Assembly: GCA_964462525.1 (NCBI GenBank) | Contig: CAYWWY010000003.1 | Coordinates: 186,001-250,000, forward strand | Direction of reading: 5' to 3' | Length of the DNA stretch: 64,000 nt | Source of the DNA: CAYWWY01 sp964462525 | GTDB lineage: Bacteria > Thermotogota > Thermotogae > MWEM01 | Shown: positions 51,351-60,000 of the stretch, one piece after another | Layout of the letters: each line of letters starts with the position of its first letter | Numbering within the stretch: the first letter of the stretch is position 1 | Program-made: the position numbers and the translations under genes | The notes under the pieces: model-generated | What the model was told of the DNA's origin: nothing | Databases searched by the model: none | The model's input: the letters and a program-made list of their open reading frames with translations, nothing else

Positions 51351-52385
51351 TCAAATGGGAAACAGATTGGTCTTCTCGTGTTGAAACCGCCCTTGTTGGG
51401 CTGGATCTTTCAGAAGCAGGAACGAATCGAGGTCGTGATGCGTGAATGCGCCTGTGCCGCAGGCAAAATGAACGCTTTGGGTAATCCCTACAGGGGACTC
51501 GCTCATGCATCCAATCATCAAGCCAATGCCGGCCGTTTTCACCATATCGACAATGGCCAATGCATCCGAAATACCAGATTTCATAAGCTTTATATTGATG
51601 AAATCCACGCAGCCCTCGCGGATGAGTCTCAATGCGTCATACTTGGTTTTAACCGATTCATCGGCCCCGATCGGATAGACACTGTGTTGTCGAACAAACC
51701 GAAGTCCATCAAAATCTTCCGCTCGGACGGGCTGTTCAAAAATGTCGATTGCTATGCGGTGATGATCCATAATCTGCGCGAACCGGACCGCGTCTTTGGG
51801 GGTGTATCCCATATTGGCATCAACGACGTATCTGGCTCCTTGTGTGGACTCTGCAATGGCGAGCATTCTTTGGATGTCTTGCTCTAGATCTTCTCCGACT
51901 TTGATCTTGATGGTTCGAAATCCTCGAGCGAAGATCGATGAGGCGTCCGCAACGCTTTGCTCCAGGGTGTTGATTCCTACCGTCATATCAGTCTCAACCG
52001 AGGATTTTGCTCCACCCAAGATCTGATAGACCGGAACACCAATTTCCTGGCTAAAGGAATCCAAGGCGGCATATTGTACTGCGGCTTTGATACTGGGCGC
52101 CGACCGGCTGAATGCGTCCATTTGGTCAAAAATCCGTCGGTAGTGCCCAACATCCATATTCAAGAGCATTTCTTGTACCGTCTTTTGCAACCGGACCAAA
52201 GCAAGCGGCTTTTCCCCATTCACGCGAAAAGAGGGGGACGCCTCTCCCAGTCCAACCACGCCATTTTCTAAGACCATTTCTACAAGAATGTTCGTACATG
52301 TGGATGCAATGCTGCCGGTAATATGGAACGGTTTTTCGTAAGAAAACTCTTGAAGAGAGAACCGGATTTCTTTGATTTTGGCCAT
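51351..52385 (-). CDS. dipeptide epimerase (L-Ala-D/L-Glu type), enolase superfamily
   Basis: 344 residues from the ATG of MAKIKEIRFS; an ATG two codons earlier is too close to the GGGA site. Enolase-superfamily residues of the muconate-lactonising subgroup are seen: KxK acid/base in RTIKIKVGED, metal ligands in RYVVDANMGY, DIFEQPV and IGADESV, and the second catalytic Lys in FINIKLMKSG. The family inverts the second residue of dipeptides such as L-Ala-D-Glu from murein. The adjacent peptide transporter fits recycling or use of such dipeptides. Exact dipeptide specificity is not certain. Confidence 0.85.
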   Translation of the reverse strand: MAKIKEIRFSLQEFSYEKPFHITGSIASTCTNILVEMVLENGVVGLGEASPSFRVNGEKPLALVRLQKTVQEMLLNMDVGHYRRIFDQMDAFSRSAPSIKAAVQYAALDSFSQEIGVPVYQILGGAKSSVETDMTVGINTLEQSVADASSIFARGFRTIKIKVGEDLEQDIQRMLAIAESTQGARYVVDANMGYTPKDAVRFAQIMDHHRIAIDIFEQPVRAEDFDGLRFVRQHSVYPIGADESVKTKYDALRLIREGCVDFINIKLMKSGISDALAIVDMVKTAGIGLMIGCMSESPVGITQSVHFACGTGAFTHHDLDSFLLLKDPAQQGRFQHEKTNLFPI

Positions 52386-52406
52386 TGTCATATTCCCTGC
52401 CTTTGT

Positions 52407-53666
52407 TCAGTAATGGTATAAAGGAAATCGGTCACACATGCGCGCAACCGTTTTGGTTTCCTGTTGGATCACCGCTTCAGGAAGAGTGCCGTCTTCGTCC
52501 ATATGAGCAATGACATGCTCAAAGATCGTGGCGATCTCCTCCATTTCGGGCTCTTTCATTCCCCGGGTCGTCAACGCCGGGGTGCCCACACGGATTCCGC
52601 TGGTAACAAACGGAGAGAGCCTTTCGTTGGGGACCGTATTCTTATTGACCGTAATGCGCACTTTTTCCAAGGCTTCTTCGGTGGCTTTACCCGTTCGTTT
52701 TTTGGGGGTGAGGTCCACCAAGAACAGATGACTGTCTGTCCCCCCCGAAACAATCCGTAACTCTCGATCTTCCAACGCGGCGCTTAGCGCTTGCGCATTC
52801 CGGACCACCTGTTGCTGATATGTTCGAAATTCCGCGGACATAGCCTCTTGGAAACAAACGGCCTTGGCTGCGATGATATGCATCAAAGGCCCCCCTTGAA
52901 TTCCCGGAAAGATACTTTTGTTAATGGCTTTGAAGAGTTCGGGATCATTCGTGAGAATGATTCCTCCTCTGGGGCCTCTCAAGGTTTTGTGGGTAGTTGA
53001 GGTGACCACATGGGCATATTCCATGGGATTGGGATAGATACCTGCCGCTACAAGGCCAGCGAAATGCGCCATATCCACCACCAGATAGGCGCCGATGGAA
53101 TCAGCGATCTGACGGAACCGCTTGAAATCAATAATCCGTGAGTAGGCGCTCCCGCCGGCGATGATAATTTTGGGTCGTTCCTGCTTGGCCATCTGTTGGA
53201 CCTGCTCATAGTCGATGGTTTCTGTCTCCAAATCGACCCCATAGGCAAAAGAACGGTAGATAAACCCGGAAAAATTAACCAAAGCCCCATGAGTCAGATG
53301 ACCCCCATGGCTGAGCGACATTCCCAATACCGCCTCTCCCGGTTTGGCTAAGGCAAAGAATGCACCCATGTTGGCTTGGGATCCCGAATGAGGCTGAACA
53401 TTCGCGTATTTGGCTCCAAAAAGGGTTTTGGCTCGGTCTCGGGCCAGCTGTTCCACTTCATCCACAAAGACACAACCCCCATAGTATCGTTTTCGGGGAT
53501 ACCCTTCTGCGTATTTGTTGGTCAAAACACTACCCGCCGCTTCCAAAACAGCTGATGAGACAAAGTTTTCCGAAGCGATCAGCTCCAACCCTTCGGTCTG
53601 CCTACCCAATTCGTTGCGAATGCACTCAAAGATCTTTGGATCGACATCCTTCAATCCTTTCCCCAT
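52407..53666 (-). CDS. glyA: serine hydroxymethyltransferase
   Basis: 419 residues. PLP enzyme that interconverts serine and glycine with tetrahydrofolate. Signatures: GLELIASENFVSSAVLEAAG, LTNKYAEGYPRKRYYGGC, HSGSQANMGAFFAL, the PLP lysine in VTSTTHKTLRGPRGG, and SGIRVGTPALTTRGMKE. Length is standard. It starts 20 bases after cheW and is followed by the dipeptide epimerase after 21 bases. It links amino-acid breakdown to one-carbon metabolism. Confidence 0.96.
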   Translation of the reverse strand: MGKGLKDVDPKIFECIRNELGRQTEGLELIASENFVSSAVLEAAGSVLTNKYAEGYPRKRYYGGCVFVDEVEQLARDRAKTLFGAKYANVQPHSGSQANMGAFFALAKPGEAVLGMSLSHGGHLTHGALVNFSGFIYRSFAYGVDLETETIDYEQVQQMAKQERPKIIIAGGSAYSRIIDFKRFRQIADSIGAYLVVDMAHFAGLVAAGIYPNPMEYAHVVTSTTHKTLRGPRGGIILTNDPELFKAINKSIFPGIQGGPLMHIIAAKAVCFQEAMSAEFRTYQQQVVRNAQALSAALEDRELRIVSGGTDSHLFLVDLTPKKRTGKATEEALEKVRITVNKNTVPNERLSPFVTSGIRVGTPALTTRGMKEPEMEEIATIFEHVIAHMDEDGTLPEAVIQQETKTVARMCDRFPLYHY

Positions 53667-53686
53667 GCGCAGCCCTTCCCTTCGTG

Positions 53687-54148
53687 TTATACTTGTTCCA
53701 TGATTTTGTCAAGCTTGGTGATCTCTTCCGTTGTGAGGATCTTGTCGATATCCAAGATAATCAACATCCGATTTTCGAGTTTCGCGATCGCGCTGATGTA
53801 CTTTGCGCTCATTGTACCGACCGTAGTCGGGGGTTCTTCCACCTGTTCGTGATGCAAGGTAAGAACCTCGCGTACTTCATCGACAACAATACCCACTTTT
53901 TTATCGCCGATATAGACCACAACGATCCGATCTTTTTCATGACGGTCCTTCTTTTCCAATCCAAATTTCGAACGGGTATTGATGACCGGTATCACTTCGC
54001 CCCGAAGGTTGGTAACACCCATAATAAAGGTGGGCATCCCAGGGAGCTTCATAACCTTCAGCATTTCGCTGACGCTATCGATTTTCATGATGTCAATCGC
54101 GTACTCTTCTTCTCCCACATTAAAACTGACTACTTTGATTTCTGCCAT
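53687..54148 (-). CDS. cheW: CheW-like chemotaxis coupling protein
   Basis: 153 residues, one CheW domain: KVVSFNVGEEEYAIDIMKI, LPGMPTFIMGVTNLRGEVIP, PVINTRSKFGL and VGIVVDEVREVLTL. CheW joins methyl-accepting receptors to CheA. No receptor or cheA gene is in the window; it sits between a biotin carrier gene and glyA, an arrangement I remember from Thermotoga maritima. It could serve a chemotaxis array encoded elsewhere or a different signalling complex. Confidence 0.9.
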   Translation of the reverse strand: MAEIKVVSFNVGEEEYAIDIMKIDSVSEMLKVMKLPGMPTFIMGVTNLRGEVIPVINTRSKFGLEKKDRHEKDRIVVVYIGDKKVGIVVDEVREVLTLHHEQVEEPPTTVGTMSAKYISAIAKLENRMLIILDIDKILTTEEITKLDKIMEQV

Positions 54149-54173
54149 CTCGAAACCACCTCCTTGGGAACAA

Positions 54174-54611
54174 TTAGGCTTTGGAGATTTTGACTAAGGT
54201 CTGTCCCGTTTCGACGTTATCTCCCTTACGTGTTAATACCTCTTGGACCAAACCCTCTATATCGCAGATAATATCGTTTTCCATTTTCATGGCTTCAAGA
54301 ACCAGCAACTTCGTTCCCGGTTTGGTCCGCATTCCTGGAGTTGCCAGAACGTCTATCACCAAACCGGACATAGGCGCTGTGATTTCCCGGAACTTTGGAG
54401 AAGGATCAGTCGATGGTTGAACGTGTTGCTGCGCGGGCGCGGGGGGAGGTTGGGTTTGTAGTTTCGCTGGCGCCGCGGGAACTGGAGCGGGCGTGGATCC
54501 GACCGAAACCGGGGGAGCCGTATTCTGAATGGGTACGTCCGAACCGCCCATTTCTTCTACGTCCACACGAAATTCTTTCCCATTGATCCACACCTTATAC
54601 GATTTGATCAT
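54174..54611 (-). CDS. biotin carboxyl carrier protein of a decarboxylase/carboxylase complex
   Basis: 145 residues. Three parts: N-terminal 25 residues (YKVWINGKEFRVDVEEMG), a Pro/Ala/Gln linker of about 55 residues, and a biotinyl domain with the biotin-attachment site LVLEAMKMENDI (Lys of EAMKM). The proline-rich linker is a flexible tether as in sodium-pumping decarboxylase gamma subunits. It carries carboxyl groups between the MmdA-type subunit upstream and its partner. It overlaps the preceding OadG-like gene by 4 bases. Confidence 0.92.
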   Translation of the reverse strand: MIKSYKVWINGKEFRVDVEEMGGSDVPIQNTAPPVSVGSTPAPVPAAPAKLQTQPPPAPAQQHVQPSTDPSPKFREITAPMSGLVIDVLATPGMRTKPGTKLLVLEAMKMENDIICDIEGLVQEVLTRKGDNVETGQTLVKISKA

Positions 54612-55000
54612 TGAAAACCGACTCCTTTTCTACGGGTTTTCCAGGACGAATGCCTGTGGTTTCTCCAGGAAAGATCGGGGATCGCTTTATTGGATGTCGT
54701 CTGTGGATGGATCGCATGGATCTTTACTGGCTGACCAAGATATGTGGAGATTGCGGCCATAATCGCGGCCGTCTCTTCCTCATCTTCTTCAATCACGTTC
54801 CATTCTTGGATTTTGGATGGCGGGGTGGAAGGCAATTCGGAAACAGACTCCGAAGGTTCTGGGGATACCCGCTTCATTCGACTGGTCTGTTTTTGGGCAA
54901 AGACCCGCTCTAAAATCCGAAAAAGAATGTACAGCATGGCAAAACTGAAAAATACCACTGTGACACCGATAATCATTACCGTTCCTACATCCATTCCCAA
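54608..55000 (-). CDS. OadG-like small membrane subunit of a sodium-pump decarboxylase
   Basis: 130 residues. A single N-terminal membrane helix (VMIIGVTVVFFSFAMLYILF) is followed by a charged, Pro/Ser-rich linker and the segment EEETAAIMAAISTYLGQPVK, typical of the gamma/delta subunit of oxaloacetate or methylmalonyl-CoA decarboxylases. It anchors the complex to the membrane. The large membrane beta subunit that moves sodium is not in this cluster. The C-terminal 30 residues are basic and unlike the family. Confidence 0.82.
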   Translation of the reverse strand: MGMDVGTVMIIGVTVVFFSFAMLYILFRILERVFAQKQTSRMKRVSPEPSESVSELPSTPPSKIQEWNVIEEDEEETAAIMAAISTYLGQPVKIHAIHPQTTSNKAIPDLSWRNHRHSSWKTRRKGVGFQ

Positions 55001-55005
55001 ACCAC

Positions 55006-56562
55006 CTACAACGGAATGTTTCCGTGTTTTTTCTGAGGAGCGTTTTGTGATTTGCTCAAACAGATTTCGAGGGATTGATGAAGGAATTTCCGCATCTCCA
55101 CCGGTTCAATCACCGACTCAATGTACCCGCGGGCTGCGGCTGCGTAAGGATTGGAAAACTGTTCTTTATACTCTTGAATTCGCTGGTTTCGAGTCTCTTC
55201 CGGGTTTTTTGCGGATTCAATCTCTTTATTGAAAATGATGTTGGCCGCGCCTTCTGGACCCATCACCGCAATTTCAGCTGTCGGCAGGCCGAAGACAAAA
55301 TCCGCGCCTAGATGTTGGCTGCCCATAGCGATATAGGCTCCGCCATAGGCTTTTCGGAGGATAAAGGTGATTTTTGGGACCGTTGCTTCACTGTATGCAT
55401 ACAAGAGCTTCGCCCCGTGCCGGATGATTCCCCCATATTCTTGAGCGGTTCCCGGGAGAAAACCCGGTGTATCGACGAAGGTTACGATGGGTATGTTGAA
55501 TGCATCCAAGAACCGGATAAAGCGGGCAGCTTTGTCGGATGCGTTGATATCGAGGCTTCCAGCCCATATTTTTGGCTGATTGGCCACAATCCCAACGGAC
55601 TGTCCTCCCGCGCGGGCAAAGCCCACTATGATATTCTGGGCGTAATGAGCATGAACTTCGAGAAAAGAATCTGGATCCAGAACGGTTTGGATGATATCCC
55701 GGATATCGTAGCTTTTTCTCGGGTCTGCCGGGATCATTGAGTTGATCTGTTCGGGAAGATCGACCGGAATAGAGGCGGGTTCGTTGGGTGGGAGTTCAAG
55801 ATTGTTGGAAGGGATATAAGAGAGGATCTGACGAAGAATGTCCAGCGCATGGGCGTCGGATTCAGCCAAGAAGTGGGCATTTCCGCTTTTTTGGTTATGG
55901 ACCATCGCGCCGCCCAATTCTTCTTGAGTGACTTCCTCTCCCGTAACGGCTTTGATCACTTGAGGCCCTGTGATGAACATCTTGGCGATCTGGTCGACCA
56001 TGATCACAAAGTCTGTGATGGCAGGCGAGTAAACAGCCCCTCCCGCGCAGGGACCCATGATGACTGAAAACTGGGGCACCACTCCGGAGGCCAATGTGTT
56101 CCGGTAAAAGATTCCCCCATAGCCAAAGAGGGCATCGACTCCTTCTTGAATTCTCGCTCCTCCAGAATCGTTCAGCCCAACAATCGGGATCCCCATCCTC
56201 ATGGCCATATCCTGGATTTTCATGATTTTTTTCGCATGGGTTTCCCCCAAAGATCCGCCTAAAACCGTGAAATCTTGGGAAAACAGTGCGATTTTTTTGG
56301 AATTGACCCGGCCAATTCCTGTGACGACCGCATCGGCGGGAATCTCTTTTTGATCCATCCCAAAATTTGCGCACCGATGGGTGGCAAACCCATCCACTTC
56401 AACAAAGGTGCCTTCGTCAACAAGATAGCGCACCCGTTCACGTGCGCTCATTTTCCCTGCTTTATGCTGCTTTTCCAGTCCTTTTGCTCCACCCCCGGCT
56501 TCGATCAACGACCTTCTTTTTCGATACTCCTGAATGTTGTCAGAAATATCCGACAATTTCAT
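55006..56562 (-). CDS. mmdA: methylmalonyl/propionyl-CoA carboxyltransferase subunit
   Basis: 518 residues, carboxyltransferase with two crotonase-like halves. Seen are GKMSARERVRYLVDEGTFVE, SQDFTVLGGSLGETHAKKI, GLNDSGGARIQEGVDALFGY, GPCAGGAVYSPAITDF and in the second half VDTPGFLPGTAQEYGGIIRH, YGGAYIAMGS, MGPEGAANIIF. It moves CO2 between an acyl-CoA and biotin. The neighbouring epimerase points to methylmalonyl-CoA. The ATG lies one base after GGAGG, which is too near; a TTG two codons on (56556) has ideal spacing and may be the real start. Confidence 0.93.
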   Translation of the reverse strand: MKLSDISDNIQEYRKRRSLIEAGGGAKGLEKQHKAGKMSARERVRYLVDEGTFVEVDGFATHRCANFGMDQKEIPADAVVTGIGRVNSKKIALFSQDFTVLGGSLGETHAKKIMKIQDMAMRMGIPIVGLNDSGGARIQEGVDALFGYGGIFYRNTLASGVVPQFSVIMGPCAGGAVYSPAITDFVIMVDQIAKMFITGPQVIKAVTGEEVTQEELGGAMVHNQKSGNAHFLAESDAHALDILRQILSYIPSNNLELPPNEPASIPVDLPEQINSMIPADPRKSYDIRDIIQTVLDPDSFLEVHAHYAQNIIVGFARAGGQSVGIVANQPKIWAGSLDINASDKAARFIRFLDAFNIPIVTFVDTPGFLPGTAQEYGGIIRHGAKLLYAYSEATVPKITFILRKAYGGAYIAMGSQHLGADFVFGLPTAEIAVMGPEGAANIIFNKEIESAKNPEETRNQRIQEYKEQFSNPYAAAARGYIESVIEPVEMRKFLHQSLEICLSKSQNAPQKKHGNIPL

Positions 56563-56579
56563 CCCTCCGATCCGGAAAT

Positions 56580-56987
56580 CTAGTGACTGCCTTCCACCAG
56601 CTCAATGAGTACGCCCATACTATCTTTTGGATGGAGAAAGACGATTCGGGTATTCCCGGCCCCTCTCTGCGCCTCTTCGCTGAGCAAACGGTACCCTTGC
56701 TGTTTCAATTGCTGAATGGATGAATCAATATCCGCAACATGGAGCGCCATATGATGAATCCCTTCTCCTCGTTTTTCCAGATGTTTATGAACGGTAGATG
56801 CTTCTGATGTTGGTTCTAAAAGCTCGATACAACTTTCTCCTACCTCAACAAAAGCGACATTGAGATGTCGATCATCCAACCGTTCGATTCCTTTCACATT
56901 CATACCGAAAGCATCCCGATACAGCTTCAACGCGGATTCTAAAGATCGTACAGCGATTCCAATATGGTCAATTCGCGTGATTTCCAT
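56580..56987 (-). CDS. mce: methylmalonyl-CoA epimerase
   Basis: 135 residues, glyoxalase-fold protein that interconverts the (2R) and (2S) forms of methylmalonyl-CoA. The repeats ITRIDHIGIAVRSLESALKL and GIHHMALHVADIDSSIQQL give the metal-binding His, with Glu in CIELLEP and VLIELVEGSH. GGGGAGG precedes the ATG; the frame upstream of it is not conserved. First gene of the methylmalonyl module, 17 bases before mmdA. Confidence 0.93.
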   Translation of the reverse strand: MEITRIDHIGIAVRSLESALKLYRDAFGMNVKGIERLDDRHLNVAFVEVGESCIELLEPTSEASTVHKHLEKRGEGIHHMALHVADIDSSIQQLKQQGYRLLSEEAQRGAGNTRIVFLHPKDSMGVLIELVEGSH

Positions 56988-57021
56988 GATCCAACCTCCC
57001 CGATGAGGGTTTGATGGCTTT

Positions 57022-57030
57022 ATTATAGCA
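57022..57030 (-). promoter_or_regulatory. extended -10 promoter of the mce-mmdA operon
   Basis: Minus strand TGCTATAAT (extended -10, exact TATAAT), 35 bases before the mce ATG. The best -35 (TTGATC) is 20 bases away, which is too far to count on. Confidence 0.6.
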
Positions 57031-57074
57031 TATCGAGGAAGAATATGGATCAAACCGATCGAAAGATCCACCCA

Positions 57075-60000
57075 TTAAGGATCGACTACGAAATGGAGGG
57101 ATGACGATTGATACGCATTCGTTTCTTCATACATCTCAAAAAGATGCAAAGGGGGCAGGGCGAAAGAGCCCGCCGCAATGATCTTGTATTCATTATAGTA
57201 TTCACTCACTCCCGAAGAAATTTGGGTAAAGAAGGCTGTGTTTTTGGAATACCGAATATCCACAAAATCGGGATAATGACCAAAATAGATCTGATCCCAG
57301 AAGAATTTGCTTCTGGACTTCGATGGAGATTGGTACAAATCATGCTCTACCCATGACGCGGGCAATCGTTCTTCAAGCGCAGCATACCGCATGGGTTGGT
57401 CTATACGGACTGTGATGTGGGACCGGACAATATCTCCTATATGGAGAGTTTCTTCCGCTATCGTGAAACAGATCTTCATCGGATGGGGAGAGTTGATGCC
57501 CCAAGGGTCTGCAGACAGAATCAGATGATGCTCATCCATGCCCGTGATTTGAACAGAATCATGGATTGGAACTCCGGTATTCGAGCCATTGATCCAGAGG
57601 ATTCGCTGTCCCGATGGTGTTTGCTGAATCCGAAAGGATTGAATGGAGATCAGGGATTCGATGCCATCCTCCTGATTTGGCCAATCACCCGGTCGTTGGG
57701 GATTATGGTACATCAGCATGTGCGGTACGATCGATGAATCGATCGGGATAAAGAGGCTTCTTTCAATGGAAACCGCTTCTGAAGGAGCACCCTGATGAGC
57801 AAGAAAGGTATGCTTTCTTTGAACCTCTCTGTGTAAAACATCGGGTATATTGGGTTCATATCCATCCAGGGGGTGTTCTTCCTGAGTCGTCCATTTCCAT
57901 AATAGCCCTTCGCTTCCTTCCAACAGGATTTGAACTGCGTCTTTCTGGGACAAGGTCCATTCTCGTTGAAAGAGTTCTTCTGCTTCAAAATCCAGATGGT
58001 GCTGTTCAGTAGATCCATCCGGGAAAAAGACCGATACATTCGCATGCATCGCTTCGGTAAAAAAGGGCATCTGTGAAAGGGCGATCGCAACAAAAGCGGT
58101 ATCTTTGGTTGAACTCCAATAATCACCTTGGCGATTTTGAAACAGGTGCTTCACAAGGCCAATGCGTTCAGGCCCCTGGTATTCCAGATCGCAGATCAGT
58201 TCCAACAGCAACGCATTTAGTTGAAGACTGCTGATCATATAACCCGAAGGTTGGAACGGAATTCGGAAGGCGCCTTCGTAAAACCTTCCTTCATTCAGGA
58301 GACGGTGTAGGAGCTCGTTGGCGCTTTGCCTATTTCCGGATTTAGCCAAACTTAAAGCCAAAAAAAGCGTGTCTTCACATTGTTCCGAAGAAAACAGAGC
58401 AACCGGGGTTTTCGGACGAAAGAGTTTGAGCACATACAAGGCAAACCCATAATGCGGCGCGGAGGTAGACGCAGAGACGATCATCTCATCTAGAGCATTG
58501 AGGCCCTTTGCCACTACATCTTCATTAATGGGGTATTCGGCTTGGGCTAAGTGATACAGGGCATAGAGCACATAAGCGGTCATAAATAGGTCAGGCTTGT
58601 CATCCCGCCACCAACCCCAGTCCCCGGTATGCTTCTGATATCCGTACAACCGGGCTAACCCATTCTCGGTGATTTGAGGAATCCGATCTTGAATCATCCG
58701 AGCGAGTGGCAACGCGGAGTCTTTTACGAGACTTAGGGCAGCGATCGTGGGAAGAAAACTGCTCACTACCTGTTCCACGCAACCATATGGGTACTGGATC
58801 AAGTATTCCAGCGCGGAGAGCAATTCGGATTCGAGCCCGGAGCTAAGAGTCAAGGTTAGTCGGGTTGGCGCTTCGATAGCAAGGTCAATCTGTACGGGTT
58901 CTTTCCCCAATACCCCGCTTGAACCAGATCGGGTAGAAAAAGACCGAGGATGAATGGGCACGGTATGGATCATGGCATCGCCCCAATCCCCTGATTGAGC
59001 CCGCGCAAAGAAGGATGTGTTTTGAATTTGATCAAAACCTGGCACCTCAATCATCCACCAGACCATACGGGTTTGCCCATTGGAGACGGGAAGGTTCGCG
59101 CGAACGGTTTGACCTTCAAACTCCATGATGAAATCAAAGATTTGATCTTCCCCGGTATAGTTGCCCACGTTCCACCCAATCTGAATCCGATCCCCAGAGA
59201 TCATAAACTTAGGGAAGACCGGTTGGACAGTAACCGGCAACGTGGTATAAAACTGAGAATGACCGTATCCTCGGAATCCATCTGCGCCGATGGCCAAAGC
59301 ACGAACCCGCCATGTTGTCAGATCTTGGGGGAGAGGAATCTCCGCAAGGAGCTGACCTTCCACCCACAGGGCATCCTTCCAAAAAGCCGTATCAGAAAAC
59401 TCACTCCTTGTCTGGATCGATACTCCGTCCAAGGCAGCTTTCGTTTGGGCAAGCGTTTCCGGAGCATCATACAGCGAATCATTCATCAGGCTTCCTACTT
59501 GAAGGAATGGGTAGAGATATTCATTGAAAAAGCCGATCCAATATCGGTGCGGCAATTCATCCAATCCATCCAAAAGCGTTTCCCAATCGTCCATTCCGTA
59601 CAGATCCAGCAAAGCCTGGTCGATCAAATTGAGGGTAACCACAGCAGGGATTGTTTGGTCGCGATGGTCCCGAGTTTCGATCAATATCGGGATCGTAGCT
59701 CCAGGAGAAGAAGATTCTGGAGTGGTAATGACCAATTCGATTTCCGATTCCATGGGATGAATCGGTATGGAAAAGGTCTTATCGACTCTGATTCCACTAT
59801 GAAACGCGATGCATCGAACTTCGATCCGGTTTGCTTTGATATCGGATGGGATTTCAAGAATCCAGGCGCTTTCTCCTTTTTCGAGAAAGACAGATCGGCT
59901 CCAGATTTGCGTTCCGGCATTGATAATCAACAGGGCATGAAGGTCGGAATACTTGGAAAGAATCTTCACCCGTGCCAGATCTCCCGGTTGGTATATCGGG

